Assembly: GCA_029834535.1 (NCBI GenBank)
Contig: JAQMWT010000607.1
Location: 1 to 63,073, forward strand
Direction: 5' to 3'
Length of the DNA stretch: 63,073 nucleotides
Origin: Chrysophaeum taylorii
Taxonomy: Eukaryota > Sar > Pelagophyceae > Pelagomonadales > Pelagomonadaceae
Within the stretch, counting starts at the first letter, position 1, and every line of letters begins with the position of its first letter. Shown in pieces: positions 29,360 through 40,900 of this stretch. The translations under genes and the position numbers were made by a program. The notes under the pieces were generated by a model. It was not told where the DNA came from, ran no database searches, and saw only the letters and a program-made list of their open reading frames with translations.

Positions 29360-29956
29360 TTGATGACGTGCTTGAAATGTGGGAAGCATATTTATTACGG
29401 GCACGATGGTGGAGTGTGTCCTAAGCCTGGAAATTCTGATCGGAAAGCTCGCGCTGCCCGAACGTTGAAGGCTGCAGGCTTCCCACCGACGGCAGAAGGA
29501 CAGGCCCAATGTCGACAAACGGTCACGGCTAATCAAGCTGCCGTGACGCGGCGCGTTCAAGCACCATTTACGCCACCCCCACAGGTCGTCTACACTGCTG
29601 CGCAGGGCACAGGTGCAGGTCCCCAACAGGTAATCGCAGCCGCTCCGCAGCAGATGGTTCAGCAACCAGTGGTGCAGCAGCAGAGTGCATCGCGCACGCT
29701 GAGATCGGAGGACGTTGCGCAGGCACTAAACACCCTGTCGTTGCTACGCCAAGCTACCCAGTCGACACAGCAGCAGGCCAACCCCAGCCAGTGCAGTGCC
29801 GGCGCCGCCTCCCAGTGGCTCGATGTGCTTGATGAAGATCAGGGCGGCCCTAGGCGATTCAATGGATGCACGGTGCAGAATGCGGCGCTGATTGACGGCA
29901 ATGTGATCAGCGGAGACGACGAGGATGAGAGCCGTGTTGATGTAACACCAGAGTAG
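29360..29956 (+). CDS. Gypsy-2 nucleocapsid region
   Basis: A segment with a zinc-knuckle-like pattern at its start (TCLKCGKHIYYGHDGGVC, C-x2-C then H and C with unusual spacing), followed by Gln/Ala/Pro-rich sequence. It is in the same frame as the protease segment and separated from it by a TAG at 29954-29956. It is the C-terminal part of Gag or the start of pol. Gypsy-3 has the same knuckle style (TCPHCG ... HGNRVVC). Confidence 0.65.
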   Translation: MMTCLKCGKHIYYGHDGGVCPKPGNSDRKARAARTLKAAGFPPTAEGQAQCRQTVTANQAAVTRRVQAPFTPPPQVVYTAAQGTGAGPQQVIAAAPQQMVQQPVVQQQSASRTLRSEDVAQALNTLSLLRQATQSTQQQANPSQCSAGAASQWLDVLDEDQGGPRRFNGCTVQNAALIDGNVISGDDEDESRVDVTPE

Positions 29957-29977
29957 CACTCCTTTTGTGATGAACCC

Positions 29978-30700
29978 ATGGAACCGCCCTCCCTTTTGGT
30001 GATCACCGAGGACGCATGGACGGCAGAAGAGAGTCGGAGTGCTGAGGTGCGCAAAGTCGCGTCTATCATCTCCAGTCAAGACGGAGGGGAGATGTCGAAA
30101 GACGAGGACCCAAGCTGGTTTACTGGTCGAGACCAATTGATGGCCATCGCTGTGGAGCCGTCATCAGACGATCTTGCCACTGGCTCCGCTGCATGCCCGA
30201 GCATTAGCTCTGATTTCGATGAGTTCTGCCCGCAGACAGCGATGAATACAGCTAGTCATCCCGATCATCGTGAGAACAAAGCAGTGACATACGACGGGAC
30301 GAAGTTGACATGTTTGACGTATATCCCTGTCGCCGTTGTGTCTCAGGATGGTGCATCTTATTCGGTCCTTGCAGCTGGGCTGGATGGTATGGCTGACTCG
30401 CCATACATCGATCACGTGCTCTACAACAAGCTCAGACGTGAAAATAAGATCATTTATCGCCAGGCGCTGCCCTCTACTCGCACTCTTAGCGGATCAGGTG
30501 GTTCGGGAGCGGCTATTCGCGAATGGATTATCTTGCGCGTTTCTATGACGCCTGGAACTTCCACTCTGCTGATGTTTTTCGGGCAGACGAATGGGCAGCT
30601 ACTACTAGGAGCGCGAGAATTACGACTTTGGGTTCTATCATGGATTACGCTTCCGAGTTGGCCATTTTCCGTCGCTCTGAAGTTACCATTGGAGTTCTGA
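29978..30700 (+). pseudogene. Gypsy-2 protease
   Basis: A retropepsin-like domain. The active-site strand is AGLDGMADSPYI (DGMAD at 30383-30397), where DSGAD or DTGAD would be expected. The C-terminal strand is QLLLGARELRLW, matching the LLGxDxL of retropepsins. After ~30625 the sequence continues in another frame (GSIMDYASELAIFRR from ~30634), so one indel lies there. The same DGMAD is found in Gypsy-3. Confidence 0.7.
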
Positions 30701-31467
30701 AAAGTAGAGATCCCGATGCGCTTCAGGACCACCAGGGCGTTGTCCTCTTCAACGAAGCGTTCGATGCGACTCCAACAGTGGTTCCTATGTTCCCGACGGC
30801 GAAGCTCGCAATACACGACGGGAACCAGAAGCAGTGGCAGCCATTTGCTACTCCTTGGCGGTATGATAGCTTGCTTCGGTCCATCCAGGCTAGAGCCGAG
30901 CACCATCGCACTGACCCAGAGCATCCTCCGCTAGACGCGCATGGTTGTGAGATTTCTGCGGGTACGGGCGGACAAAGTCAGGTTTCCCGTGAGGATCCCA
31001 CCGTCGTCCCTCACTTCGCGTTTGTGACTAAGACCCACTATCTCGCACCCGGCCATCCTTATGTGCTGGAGCTTGTCTGTGACGCGCCACTGATGAGAGG
31101 TCAGGCCTACCGCCCTTATCGCTCGCTCTACCCTGATTTGCGTGTGATACCAAACTCTTTGTCGTCATATTGCTTCCACGAGCCGAACGAAGTTTACGTG
31201 GCTGTGGAGCATGTTGGCACAGGACCTATTGGACTCGACCCTGAGGTACCCATGATCGAGGGAGAGATCATACCACATGAAGGTTGCGTCAAAGTACAGC
31301 TGGAAGCCGCTGAAGAGGATACAAGAGTCTGTTTTGCGACTGCTTCAGCTGACGAAGATGAGACGGAAGTCGAGGAGGAGGTCTTAGCTGTGAGACCCCC
31401 TCCTGAACCTCCTCCAGAAGAAGGAACAAAAAAATGTCGAAGGAAGAAGCCACGACTCAGGAGCTGA
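30634..31467 (+). CDS. Gypsy-2 pol linker, beta-rich domain
   Basis: Continuation of pol between protease and methyltransferase. The part around residues HYLAPGHPYVLELVC to GCVKVQLEAAEED resembles the strand-rich segment after the protease in many Ty3/gypsy polyproteins. An acidic and proline-rich stretch (EDETEVEEEV, PPPEPPPEE) leads into the methyltransferase. The frame runs past an A7 run at ~31427 where the next domain takes over in the -1 frame. Confidence 0.6.
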   Translation, partial: SIMDYASELAIFRRSEVTIGVLKSRDPDALQDHQGVVLFNEAFDATPTVVPMFPTAKLAIHDGNQKQWQPFATPWRYDSLLRSIQARAEHHRTDPEHPPLDAHGCEISAGTGGQSQVSREDPTVVPHFAFVTKTHYLAPGHPYVLELVCDAPLMRGQAYRPYRSLYPDLRVIPNSLSSYCFHEPNEVYVAVEHVGTGPIGLDPEVPMIEGEIIPHEGCVKVQLEAAEEDTRVCFATASADEDETEVEEEVLAVRPPPEPPPEEGTKKCRRKKPRLRS

Positions 31468-32363
31468 TTGCTAGGCATGCTTCTTTGGTTTGGATTCCAA
31501 TCACCTATATCAGCGTCGTCGTTTATTTCGCCGGCGCTGGTGGATCGAGTTTGGGGATCCAACGATGCAATGAGATCTATGGAACCTCTTTTCGCATTGT
31601 GTTGGCTTTGGACTCATGTCCACAAGCGCGAGCTGTTTTCCAGCTCAACTTTCCTAAGATCCCGTACGTGCTTCATGACCTGGGGAAATCTCATCGTCGT
31701 ACGTACGATGTGGTCTTGTCATACCTACATAAGGATCATTGGAGACATTCGTACTTCCACGCCAGTCCTCCTTGTATTTATGGCTCGACCGCGAACCTGC
31801 ACTACAGGGACGCGCGCAAGGGTGCTGCCATCACCTCGTGGGTTCTGCGTCATTTCCGCAATGCACCTCACGTGATTGGACGATGGACGTTGGAGCAGGA
31901 GCCATCCGTGATTCCCTTTATCCATCACAAGTTCTACATTCCGCGTGTGGTTGACTTTTACAGTATCACCCCGGAATTGCTGTGTTCGCGCACGCGCCTA
32001 CTTGGCAGCAATGTGCGCTTGTCATTGCCACTACTGACGCGAGTGCCACCCAATTTGCAGGACCGTTTCGGGCCAGCGTTAGGCTTTCCGAGTGGTCACC
32101 CTCTGATTGTGGTGAACAGTTTTTCATCTACGCGACCAGCCATCGGCCCCACTTTCACGGTGACGCGCAATAAGTTGCAGATGGGCCCTCACTTTTCCAA
32201 TGTGCGACCACTGTCCGTGGAAATGCATCAGGAGATCATGACCGTCCCCACGACGTGGAAATGGGGTAGCATTTCGCAATCAGCGGCTATGAAGATGCTG
32301 GGGAGCATGGTACCTCCTGCGACTATGATGCGCATCGCACTCGCAGTGCATAATTCATTTGAT
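31434..32363 (+). CDS. Cytosine-C5 DNA methyltransferase domain of Gypsy-2
   Basis: The domain occupies about residues 18-310 of an open frame beginning with ATG at 31434 and running on into RT. Visible motifs are motif I VVVYFAGAGGSSLGIQ (31515-31562), IVLALDS for the motif II region, and motif IV HASPPCIYGS (PPC at 31767-31775, the catalytic cysteine). Next are RDARKG, motif VI as WTLEQ (Glu at 31893) instead of ENV, motif VIII SRTRLL (31986-32003), and a motif X-like MKMLGSMVPP (32289-32318). Motif order and spacing are those of DNMT/Dcm enzymes, with a short target-recognition region. It would transfer a methyl group from S-adenosylmethionine to cytosine. DNA as substrate is inferred. The sequence of this domain is open in this copy. 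Confidence 0.88.
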
Positions 32364-35300
32364 CATGTGATTCGCAATCAGGGTCAACTACGGAATATCA
32401 CTACCGCGACGATGGCCAATCCCGATTACCGTCTTCTACGGTTTTCATCTTTTGCTATCGACTCGCGTATTCCCACGCTCGACCCTGACACCCGATGTGT
32501 GTCATGGATCCATCAAGACGACCTCTACTCCAGCCAAACTTCAAACGTCACCGCTGTTCCCACCGCCACCCCACCACCACCGTTGGTTGTATCGCCTGGG
32601 ACGGCTCAATCTTTTTCAGGGGGCACCGTCGCCACTGCTGTGATGCAGAGCAACCAAGTCTCTACGACCGCTGAAGAGGAAGGCACATTGAAGGAGCGAC
32701 CAGCGTATTTCAAGACGTACGCAGTTCCGTGGGCGGACGCGCCTAACGACGAACATGGTTATCCTGTACCAGTGGTGCCTCCTCATTTAGCTGATCAAGA
32801 GAGCATGCAAGTCATCCCTCCGACCGTCGCGCAGGTCGAAGAGGTGATGGCTGCGCTGGGCATTACATACCATCCCGCTTTAAATGAGGATGAAAAACGG
32901 ATGATGCGACACTTGCTTTCCTACTCGTGGGCATTCTTTGATGACGTGATGAGACCCGTTGATTCGCCCGAGGTCACCCTCCGGTTCAAAGAGGACAATC
33001 CGAGCCCGATTAAGTTGTCGCCGTATCGGTTGTCAAAGGAGAAGATCGAGTGCTTGAGACTTCAAATCGAGGAATGGAGCCGAGACGGAGTTGTCCGTCC
33101 CGCGAACTCTCCTTGGGGTTTTCCTATCCTGAGCCAGGCACTTCCAACGCTTACAGAGCGGCTGTCGACCTGCGGCGCCTCAACAAATTGCTCAAGGATG
33201 ACAGTTGGCCGAGCGTGAGCATGACCGACGCGTCGATGTTTCTCACCGACAAGTTCCGTCGTTCTAGCATGGACATCCGATGGGGTTACCACAATTTGCG
33301 ATTGTCAGCGGACGCGCAGGATGTAGTGACCTTCACTAGTCCTTTGGGAGCATTCAGCTATATGCGTTTACCTTTGGGAGTCAAGCCTGCTGGCAGCCTG
33401 TTCTGCAAGCAACTCAACACCGATCTGTCGAAGTGGTTGTACCGTGACCTAGTGGCTTATATCGACGACATTTTGGCTGGGCATGCAGACACTAAGAGTC
33501 ATTTGCAATGCCTTGTTCAAGTCATTCCCCACTTGGCGTCGAAAGGGTATAGCGGCAAGGTTAAGAAGATCCACTTCATGAAGGAGGTCATTGAATTCTT
33601 GGGGCATTTGTCTACCCCGAATGGACTTCTCCCGTCACCAAGATCGACGGAGGCCATCCGGCATATGCCAATCCCTGGTACTTTGTCAGATGCTGATCCC
33701 AAAAGCAAGTCCGCTCCTTCCTTGGGATGGGGAGTTTTTGTCGTCGTTATGTGCGCAATTTCGCGCGAGTCGCGGAGCCGTTAAGACAGTTGACTTTGCC
33801 AGATGTTAAGTTCGAGTGGACGAAAGAGTGTCAAGAGGCCTGGGATGCCATCATCGAAGCTATTGTTACTTCTAAGGGCATTTACCATCCGGACTACTCA
33901 TTGCCGTTCTACATTCGGACAGATGCATCTGCGCATGGATTAGGCGCTTACTTGTTTCAGAAAGTGCCAGTCGTTGGTGACGATGGAAAAGAACGGGTGG
34001 AGGAGAGAGTTATTGAGTACTGGAGTCGAACTGTGCCCAAATCGATGAGGAAATATGATCCTCGGCGCTTGGAACTCCTCGCAGTACTCTCTGCTCTCGA
34101 AAATTTCCGATTTTATATCGAAGGTCATCAGACAAAGTTAGAGACGGATCATCGTAACTTAACGTTTCTGCGGGATTCGAATCATACGTCTGGACAGTTA
34201 GCACGATGGGCTATGCGGCTTGCTGCGTTCGACCGGGAGCTCGGATACAAACCTGGAAGCTCCCCGGGCATGCGCATCCCTGATTGCCTGTCGCGCAATC
34301 CAATCGACAAGTTAATCGAGCAGGACGAAGACGGAGAACCGATCAATGAAGCGTATCTGATCTTCCAGGAGATCCCCACCGATGTTCCGGGCACAGCGTG
34401 CTTCACCTTCTCATCAGTGACGATGTCTCTGTTGGCAGACAGGGAGTATACTGCAGCTCTAGCAGCAGTTAGTACGCGTCGGAGCGCGCCGCCGCCTCAA
34501 TTTGCGTACGAAGCCGAACCGGTAGACCCCGTTGAACGGCTCCCTTTTGCTGATCAAGCTGAGGATGAGATCACTCTCGAGGAGATAGCTAAAGAACAGA
34601 TTGAAGACAAGACTTGCACGCAGATCCGTCAGAGCCTCGATTCGGAGCAGAAGGATCCACGCGATAAGCCACCCCTGCCGTACGAGATCGAAGACAACGT
34701 CTTGTACAAGGTTGACGAGTCAGAATCTCGACGTCTGATTGTGGTCCCACAGTCGATGCAGGAGCGTGTGATCACCATGCACCATCGAGGGCTGTTCGGA
34801 GGCCATGTGGGACGAGATTCGACAGCGAGCCAGATTTTGGAGCGATACTGGTGGCCCAACGTCATATCGTCGGTCACCGACTTCATCAAGGCCTGCATCA
34901 TCTGTCAGAAAGTTCGATCCACTGTGCCGAAGCGCTATGGCCTCCTTTGCCAACCGAATCGCATTGGTGATTGCTATGTCCTAGGAATGGATCTCTTTGG
35001 ACCACTGAGAGGAGCCGACTTGCACACGTATATCCTCGCGATGTACGATGCTGCGTCGCATTTTCTCAAGCTGGCGTTGATAAATACCAAGCATGACTAC
35101 GCGATCTTGAATGCATTTGTTGACAAGATTGTCCTCGAGGGATGTCTCCCGCGGTGTATAGTTACGGATAATGGTAGTGAGTTCGCGAACAAGTTGTTCC
35201 GGACGTTCGTTCGTCAATTCAACGTTCGATACCGCACGACCATTCCTTATCACCCACAGAGTAATCATACTGAGCGAGTCAATCGGTTCATCAAGGCCTT

Positions 35301-36261
35301 CCTCCGGGCCGCGATGGATGAGCAGCGCCAAACGGACTGGTCTATTTTTGTCCAGTACGTGGCTTTCATGTACAACCGGATGTACATCCCCGGAACGAAG
35401 ATCTCGCCGTTTATGATGCGTACCGGCAAGCAACCCCTGTTACCGCCTGATTACAACATCTTGGGCGAACAGCGTGGTCTGCCTCAATCGCGTCAACAGA
35501 TCCTGACGGACTTTAAGCACAAGTTTGAATTTTACAGTCAACTCGTCGCTCGGGCACATCAAAAGGCCCAGGAGACTCAGAAGATCAACTACGACGCCCA
35601 TCAGATCGACATCCAGTTCTCTCCTGGCGATTATGTCTTGCGTTTTGTGCCTAAGACGCGTCACAAGTTGCGGCCTATTTGGCGTGGCCCATATATTGTT
35701 ACCAAGAAGAAGTCTCCAGTCGTTTACGAAATTAAAGACGTGCACGACGACAATGCCGAACCCGTTGTGGTATCCGTGCAGCAGATTGTGCCTTTGAAAG
35801 TGCCGATAATCGACACCTCTTCGGCCCCCCTGCACACGCCTTCAGACCGCGACCGCTTTAAGCACGGCAAATTTGTCATTTTTCGGGTCAAAGCACGAGG
35901 TAATGCGTGGAAGAAACGTATCTATGTTGCCGAGGTCTATGAAGACTATGATCACGACAATGATACTGTGGCATTACACTATTATACTGATCTAGGTTCA
36001 CGCGATGACCCCCGTGTTTTCGACCCTACCAAGCCTCTAACTGAGCGACAGCTCAGACCAGAATACAAAGATCGTGACGGATGCAGTTTCACTCGTTTTC
36101 GAGCGAACATGGATGGCTGTGAGCCTTGTGTCAACGATTTCCACCCTGACGAGATCGACACCCTTGTCACTAACTTCAGCCTCCACAGCAACAAAGTCCC
36201 TACGGACATCGCTGAACGCGCTTATCGTCTCATTCGTGAGCGCGACCTTCGTCACCCTTGA
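32364..36261 (+). pseudogene. Gypsy-2 RT, RNase H, integrase
   Basis: RT begins near 33005 (IKLSPYRLSKEKIE) after a ~210-residue linker. It loses frame at ~33132, where 20 bases present in Gypsy-1 are missing. It continues in 33133-33705 (YIDDILAG active site), then shifts once more because one A is missing at ~33704. From 33727 to 36261 one open frame of 844 codons holds the end of RT, RNase H (YIRTDASAHGLGAY), the HHCC finger, the integrase core (GMDLFG, TDNGSEF, HTERVN) and a C-terminal extension with KRIYVAEVYEDYDHDND. Confidence 0.92.
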
Positions 36262-36296
36262 AGTCGAGGACGACTTCACCTTAAGTAGGGGGCTCC

Positions 36297-36653
36297 TGTG
36301 GCGGTAATAACCACCCCCCCCCCACTTATGTGCCTGTTACCTGCCTGTTACCTTGAATTTGGCGGTGTCATGCTTGACACCCACACCTGCTTCTCCAAGG
36401 ATACTCCTGTACCGAGGACCTGTGTTGCTCTTGCCGATCTAGCATATCTTGCTGGATCTCCCATTGGAATCTATCGATTCTTGCTGGTTCCTTGAAATTA
36501 CCCTCAATTGAATGTTCGACAGCATGGCGTGAGCGGAGTGTGAGCGCTTGGTTGGACGTGTGGTGGAACCACCCGTGGTTCAGGACAGTTGAGCGGTCAC
36601 GTTGTGACCGACGGTTAGACGAAGAGGGGCGGGTGAGATGAGTTTCCACCACA
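36297..36653 (+). repeat. Gypsy-2 3' LTR
   Basis: A 357-bp LTR, nearly identical to 26863-27219. The likely polypurine tract AAGTAGGGGG lies just upstream. The CCTG after the LTR repeats the CCTG before the 5' LTR. Confidence 0.92.
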
Positions 36654-37387
36654 CCTGGTCCCAGTAAGTTCACCTGGTCAGTAAGCTCACCTAGTCCAAA
36701 TCTCTAACCCCGGTAAGTTCGGCGTAAACCCACTCGTGCTCACGCACACTTCTTTGAGCTCGTCGCTCTCACCCCCGCCAATCCAAGCTGCTTTGATCCG
36801 CTCACTCCGCCAACCCTTGAGTTTACTATAAAACCCCCAGTAAGCTCACCTGGTCCCAGTAAGTTCACCTGGTCACTATAATCACCTAGTCCCAATCTCA
36901 AACCCCAGTAAGCTCACCTGGTTCCAGTAAGCTAACCTACAGTGCGCGTGTAGACGCCGGGAGGGGGCTTATTGGTATTGCGCAGCACGTGTGGGGTAGG
37001 GTGGAGTCGTCGACTCAGAAGAGCATATTCTCGGGGTTGCCGATCGACAGAGAGCCACGTAGAGCTGGACGTGACAGAAGACGGGCTTGTGGGCAAGAGG
37101 ACGCGGACCTCGCGGGGCGTCTGGTCCTGGCTCGTCGTCTTCCGACCCAACCTAGTCGGCCGAAAAGAACTCCGACGCCTCGTCTCCGGGAAAAAAAGGC
37201 CGCGGTCACGCGCGCGTTGTCAGCATCGACAACATCGTTTCGACGGGGCGTGAGAATGGCGCGCTGGCTAAAAAGAGCCGCCGCGGGTCGTGGAAATAGT
37301 CTGCGAGGTCGCCGTAGACGGCTTGGAGGATCAATGTCTGGCTCGTGGACCTACCTGATCCTTACCCTAAATCGAGGGACAGACGAA

Positions 37388-37540
37388 CAACGCCTGCCCC
37401 ACGCCTCGGCGATGACCCCGACTAGGTCCCGCGTACTTATCTCCGCCCGTCAGGCACATCCCTCCTACCCCACAAACCCACCCACATCCTTCATGGTCCC
37501 CACACACACCCCCCCCTCTTAGCAGTCGACATTTAAAGAC
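37388..37540 (+). repeat. 5'-truncated copy of the non-LTR element
   Basis: This matches 44560-44697, the 3' end of the full-length element (CGCCTGCCCCACGCCTCGG to CCTCTTAGCAG), and continues GTCGACATTTAAAGAC. It is followed by ACAGACGAACAAACAGACAG and then directly by the full-length copy. The two copies are therefore in tandem. Confidence 0.7.
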
Positions 37541-37909
37541 AGACGAACAAACAGACAGACATGAAAACAATGTGAGCTCAGTGTGCACGTCGACACGGGT
37601 TGTCATAGCTGACGCACGTCCCGCCACCATGGCTTCGGGCAGTCGGGGACTGGCTTTCTCGTGCTTCCGGCGTCTCCTGCTCCTTTCCACCATCTTCGCT
37701 ATTTTTCTCATTGTCGGCTCGCCATCAGCCCCCGCGAGTCATCCATTCCGTGTTTGGTCTTCGCTCTCGGTCCAGGTCTCCTGCGGCGTCACGCGGCTCG
37801 ATGTCTTCCCCACCGACGTCGATTACTTTTGGTCCCAGCGTCGCATGTTCCTCATAGGCTTTACTGTGCTTACGTTAGTGCGGCTCTTGACTCTTCTCCT
37901 GGTTAAGCG

Positions 37910-40900
37910 TTGTATGGTCACTATCTCGCAAGCTGCTGCTGCCGGCTCATCTGTAGCCACCGCCTGCAACTCTTTGCCTTGCGCACCCTTCAAGGCCGCT
38001 TGCATTGGACCTCTTACCGCCCTCTGCAACTTGGTCAGCACGCTCGTGCTCGCCACCGCCTCGCCCACCGCAATCATCGTTGCCACCGCCATTGCTGCTA
38101 CTCGCGGGCGGCCCAGCTGCGTCTCATGCGCGGCTTCTGGTCGCTCCGCCGTGCGGTTCAGCGTGATCCTTTGCATCGATCCGCCCGATGCCCTGCCATC
38201 TATGGTTGCCTTATTCTCACGCACGCCGAGGCACGCAGAGTCTACGGTCATGTCCCGCAGCCTTTCGCCACCTTCTTCAAACGCGTCGCTTTTGTTTCGC
38301 GCCATGCCACTTCCGTGGCCCTTGGCCTTGCTCTTGACGCGTTTCTCCCTTACGAGCAACATCGCGATCCCTGTGGAGCTGCCTCGGAGTCCGCCCCTCG
38401 TGCGGCGTCACCTGCAACCTCGGAGCCACCCCCAGGCACACCCGCTCGTCGGCCTCGCCATCGACGCCGACAGGAGTCCGCCCCTCGTGTGGAATCACCG
38501 GCACCCTCGGTTGCGCCCCAGCCACGCCTGCTCCTCATCCTCCCCACCGGCACCAACAGGAGTCCGCCCCTCGTGCGGAGTCTCCTGCAACCTCGGATAC
38601 GTCCTCAGGTCCGCATGCTCCGCGTCCTCGTCGTCAGCGCCGACAGGAGCTCACCACTTCACCGTCCACGGACATGGGGCTGGATTCCCCTCCTCCCGCA
38701 CCCGGACCAGACCGACACCACTCCTGTCGCCGCAGGTCTTCCCCCACGCCCACTGACACCACACCTCCTGGGCCTGTGGCTCTGGACCTGGAGTCATCGG
38801 AGGCAGGGTCCGCTACCCCCCCCCCTCGCCGACGGGAACCCACCAATGCGACTCCCCCCCGCCCCCTGCGACACCGGCACCGCGCCGCCATGGCCCCGCC
38901 GCCGCGCGCCACCATCCGGGTCTGTTGCTACGGACATCGCGCCTCCACCGATCGCGGGGAACGCCAATACCACCGCGCCCCTCCCAATACCCACCACGGC
39001 GCCAGCCACCCACCCTCCCGGCCCCTCTGCCGAAAACTCTCCTGCATCGCGTCGCCGCCGCCCACACCGCCAGCGGTCCTCCGCCACAGTTCATGACCCC
39101 GTCCCACTTGAGCCTGCGCCTATGGACCTCGAACCGTCCTTCATGTACACCCACATTGCCGCCGAGAACCTCCCATCGTCTGGCACACACCCTCTTCCCA
39201 CCGGCACGGACATGGACCTTGAGGTCGACCATCCTCCGCCACCGGTTCCCGCGCACACCGCTGCCCCTGACATCTCTCCGCCATCTCCCGCATCCACGCC
39301 AACGGCTTCGCCCTCTGTCGAGGCTCCTGGCTCGTCGCACGCCCCCCTACCGCGTCTCCACGCCTTGCCTACCGATCGTGCTCGAGCCTGCACCCATCCC
39401 ACTTTGCCAGCGGTCGCCCGCGCTGCACGCACCCAACATCTACACGCCCAGGCGCGTGCAGCCCGGCTGAGCCTCGTCGCAGCTCGGCGCCACGATCCTG
39501 GTGAGTCTCGCCACCACGCTGCGACTCGTCTCCAGCGCCGCTTTCGCGCACGGACTCAACCCCAGGGAGCTCTCGCTACCGACAGCCCTCCATCGTCTGC
39601 TGCGGCCACACCGGCTCACTCGCCGCCCGCCTCCGCGACCCAGATCTCGCCAACTCCCCCTCCGCCACCACAACCGGCTCTGCCTCCGACCCTGCCCGCA
39701 CTCTACTTTCTCGTCCACCGCTCGTGCTGCCCGAAGTCGCGCTCATCATACTCTTGCACGTGCTGCTCGACAGAACCTCGTTGCGACCCTGCGCCGCGCT
39801 CCTGGTCAGCCACGTCACACCGCCGCGCTCCGTCTTCAGCGCTTTGTTCGCGCTCGGCAGCACCTCCGTGCCCGTCGCTCACCTGCTACGCCCACACAGT
39901 CCGTCACACCCACTGCCACCAATACTTCCCGGCGTCTGCCACACCCACGCCAAATTCCTCGCCACCCTCGGGCCCGTCACCTACCCCTCAGCCGCCGCTA
40001 TCTGCCTCGCCTTCACGCGCATGCACCAACTCTGCACATCCGGATGTCGCCCGCGTCATACGCACCCGCGCTCAACACGCTCAAGCACGTGCTGCCCGGC
40101 AAAACCGCGTCGCGGCCTTGCGCCAGACTCCTGGCCCGCCACTCCACTACGCAGCGGCCCTTCTTCAGCACCAATTTCGAGCCTGGAAGCGATTACGTGC
40201 TCGTCGATCCCTGGCAATAATCCGCCGCTTCCTGCGCCACACGGCCGGCCGCTATGTCAGCTACCTCCGGGACCGCGCTTGTCCTATATGCTCCAGCCCT
40301 TGCTTTACCCGTTGCCAAGTCCGCTGCTGTCGCGTGGTCCTGCACCACGCCTGCGTTGGTCAGTGGGCGCTAAGCAACCTCGCCGGCGACCAAGGCGACC
40401 CTGACGTGGCGCCCACCAACCGCGCGCGCCTTCCGCCGTGCCCCAACTGCCGCAGTCCTATACGCATGGTCCGCCCTCATCAACGCTGGGTGTCTGTGCA
40501 CTCTCTCCCCAGGTCCGCGCTGCCGCACCCCACCGCATTTTCCCACTTGCTGCAGCCCTTGCCGCCACTACCGCCCGATATCGCATTCGAGCGCGTATGC
40601 GCGACGCCGCCCTTGCCGCTCGAGCCGCTGCTGCTGCGGAACGCCATCTCGCCGCTATGCACGCTGCTGCTGCCGCTGCTGCGGCACTCCAACTCGACAC
40701 GGGACGGGCCGCCGCCGCTGCTGCCAGCGCCGACGCTTACCTCGCCCATCGCGCTGCCGCCCACGCTGCTCAAGCTGCCCGTGCCGCCCGCCTCTCCCAC
40801 ATTGGCTCCCGCACGCGATCCACTGGCACCCGCAACACCCCTACCACCCCTCCCGCTGGCAACCGCCGCACCACTGCGTCTGGCAACCGCACTGCGAATG

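Larger units (their letters stand above)
26863..36653 (+). mobile_element. Gypsy-2, Ty3/gypsy element with a methyltransferase
   Basis: A 9.8-kb element with two 357-bp LTRs of very high identity and a 4-bp target duplication, CCTG. Domain order is Gag, zinc knuckle, protease, beta-rich linker, cytosine-C5 methyltransferase, RT, RNase H, integrase and C-terminal extension. The coding region needs several frame changes: near 29220, near 30630, at 31430, at about 33132 (20 bases missing compared with Gypsy-1) and near 33704 (one A missing). There is also an in-frame TAG at 29954. The copy is young but defective. Confidence 0.92.
26791..37387 (-). mobile_element. Helitron-like element D, split by Gypsy-2
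   Basis: The tail end (26791-26862) and the rest (36654-37387) are the same element interrupted by Gypsy-2. Removing Gypsy-2 and one CCTG restores the repeat AAGTTCACCTGGTCCCAG. The helicase region is shorter than in copies C and E: the NKSQGQT part is missing, and GQTPREV joins directly to sequence normally further upstream. Confidence 0.65.

Noticed and set aside
26863..36653. An envelope gene making Gypsy-2 a retrovirus-like element
   Set aside because: No ORF lies between the end of pol (36261) and the 3' LTR (36297), so there is no room for an envelope gene.
37572..38756. Signal-peptide-like ORF starting MASGSRGLAFSCFRRLLLL
   Set aside because: It has a good Kozak context at 37629, but the hydrophobic start soon gives way to low-complexity sequence in competing frames. 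I could not decide that it is a secreted or membrane protein and kept it as part of the element.
38634..39551. Several Gly/Arg-rich minus-strand frames in the non-LTR element
   Set aside because: They are shadows of the Pro/Arg/Ala-rich plus strand, with no independent motif.
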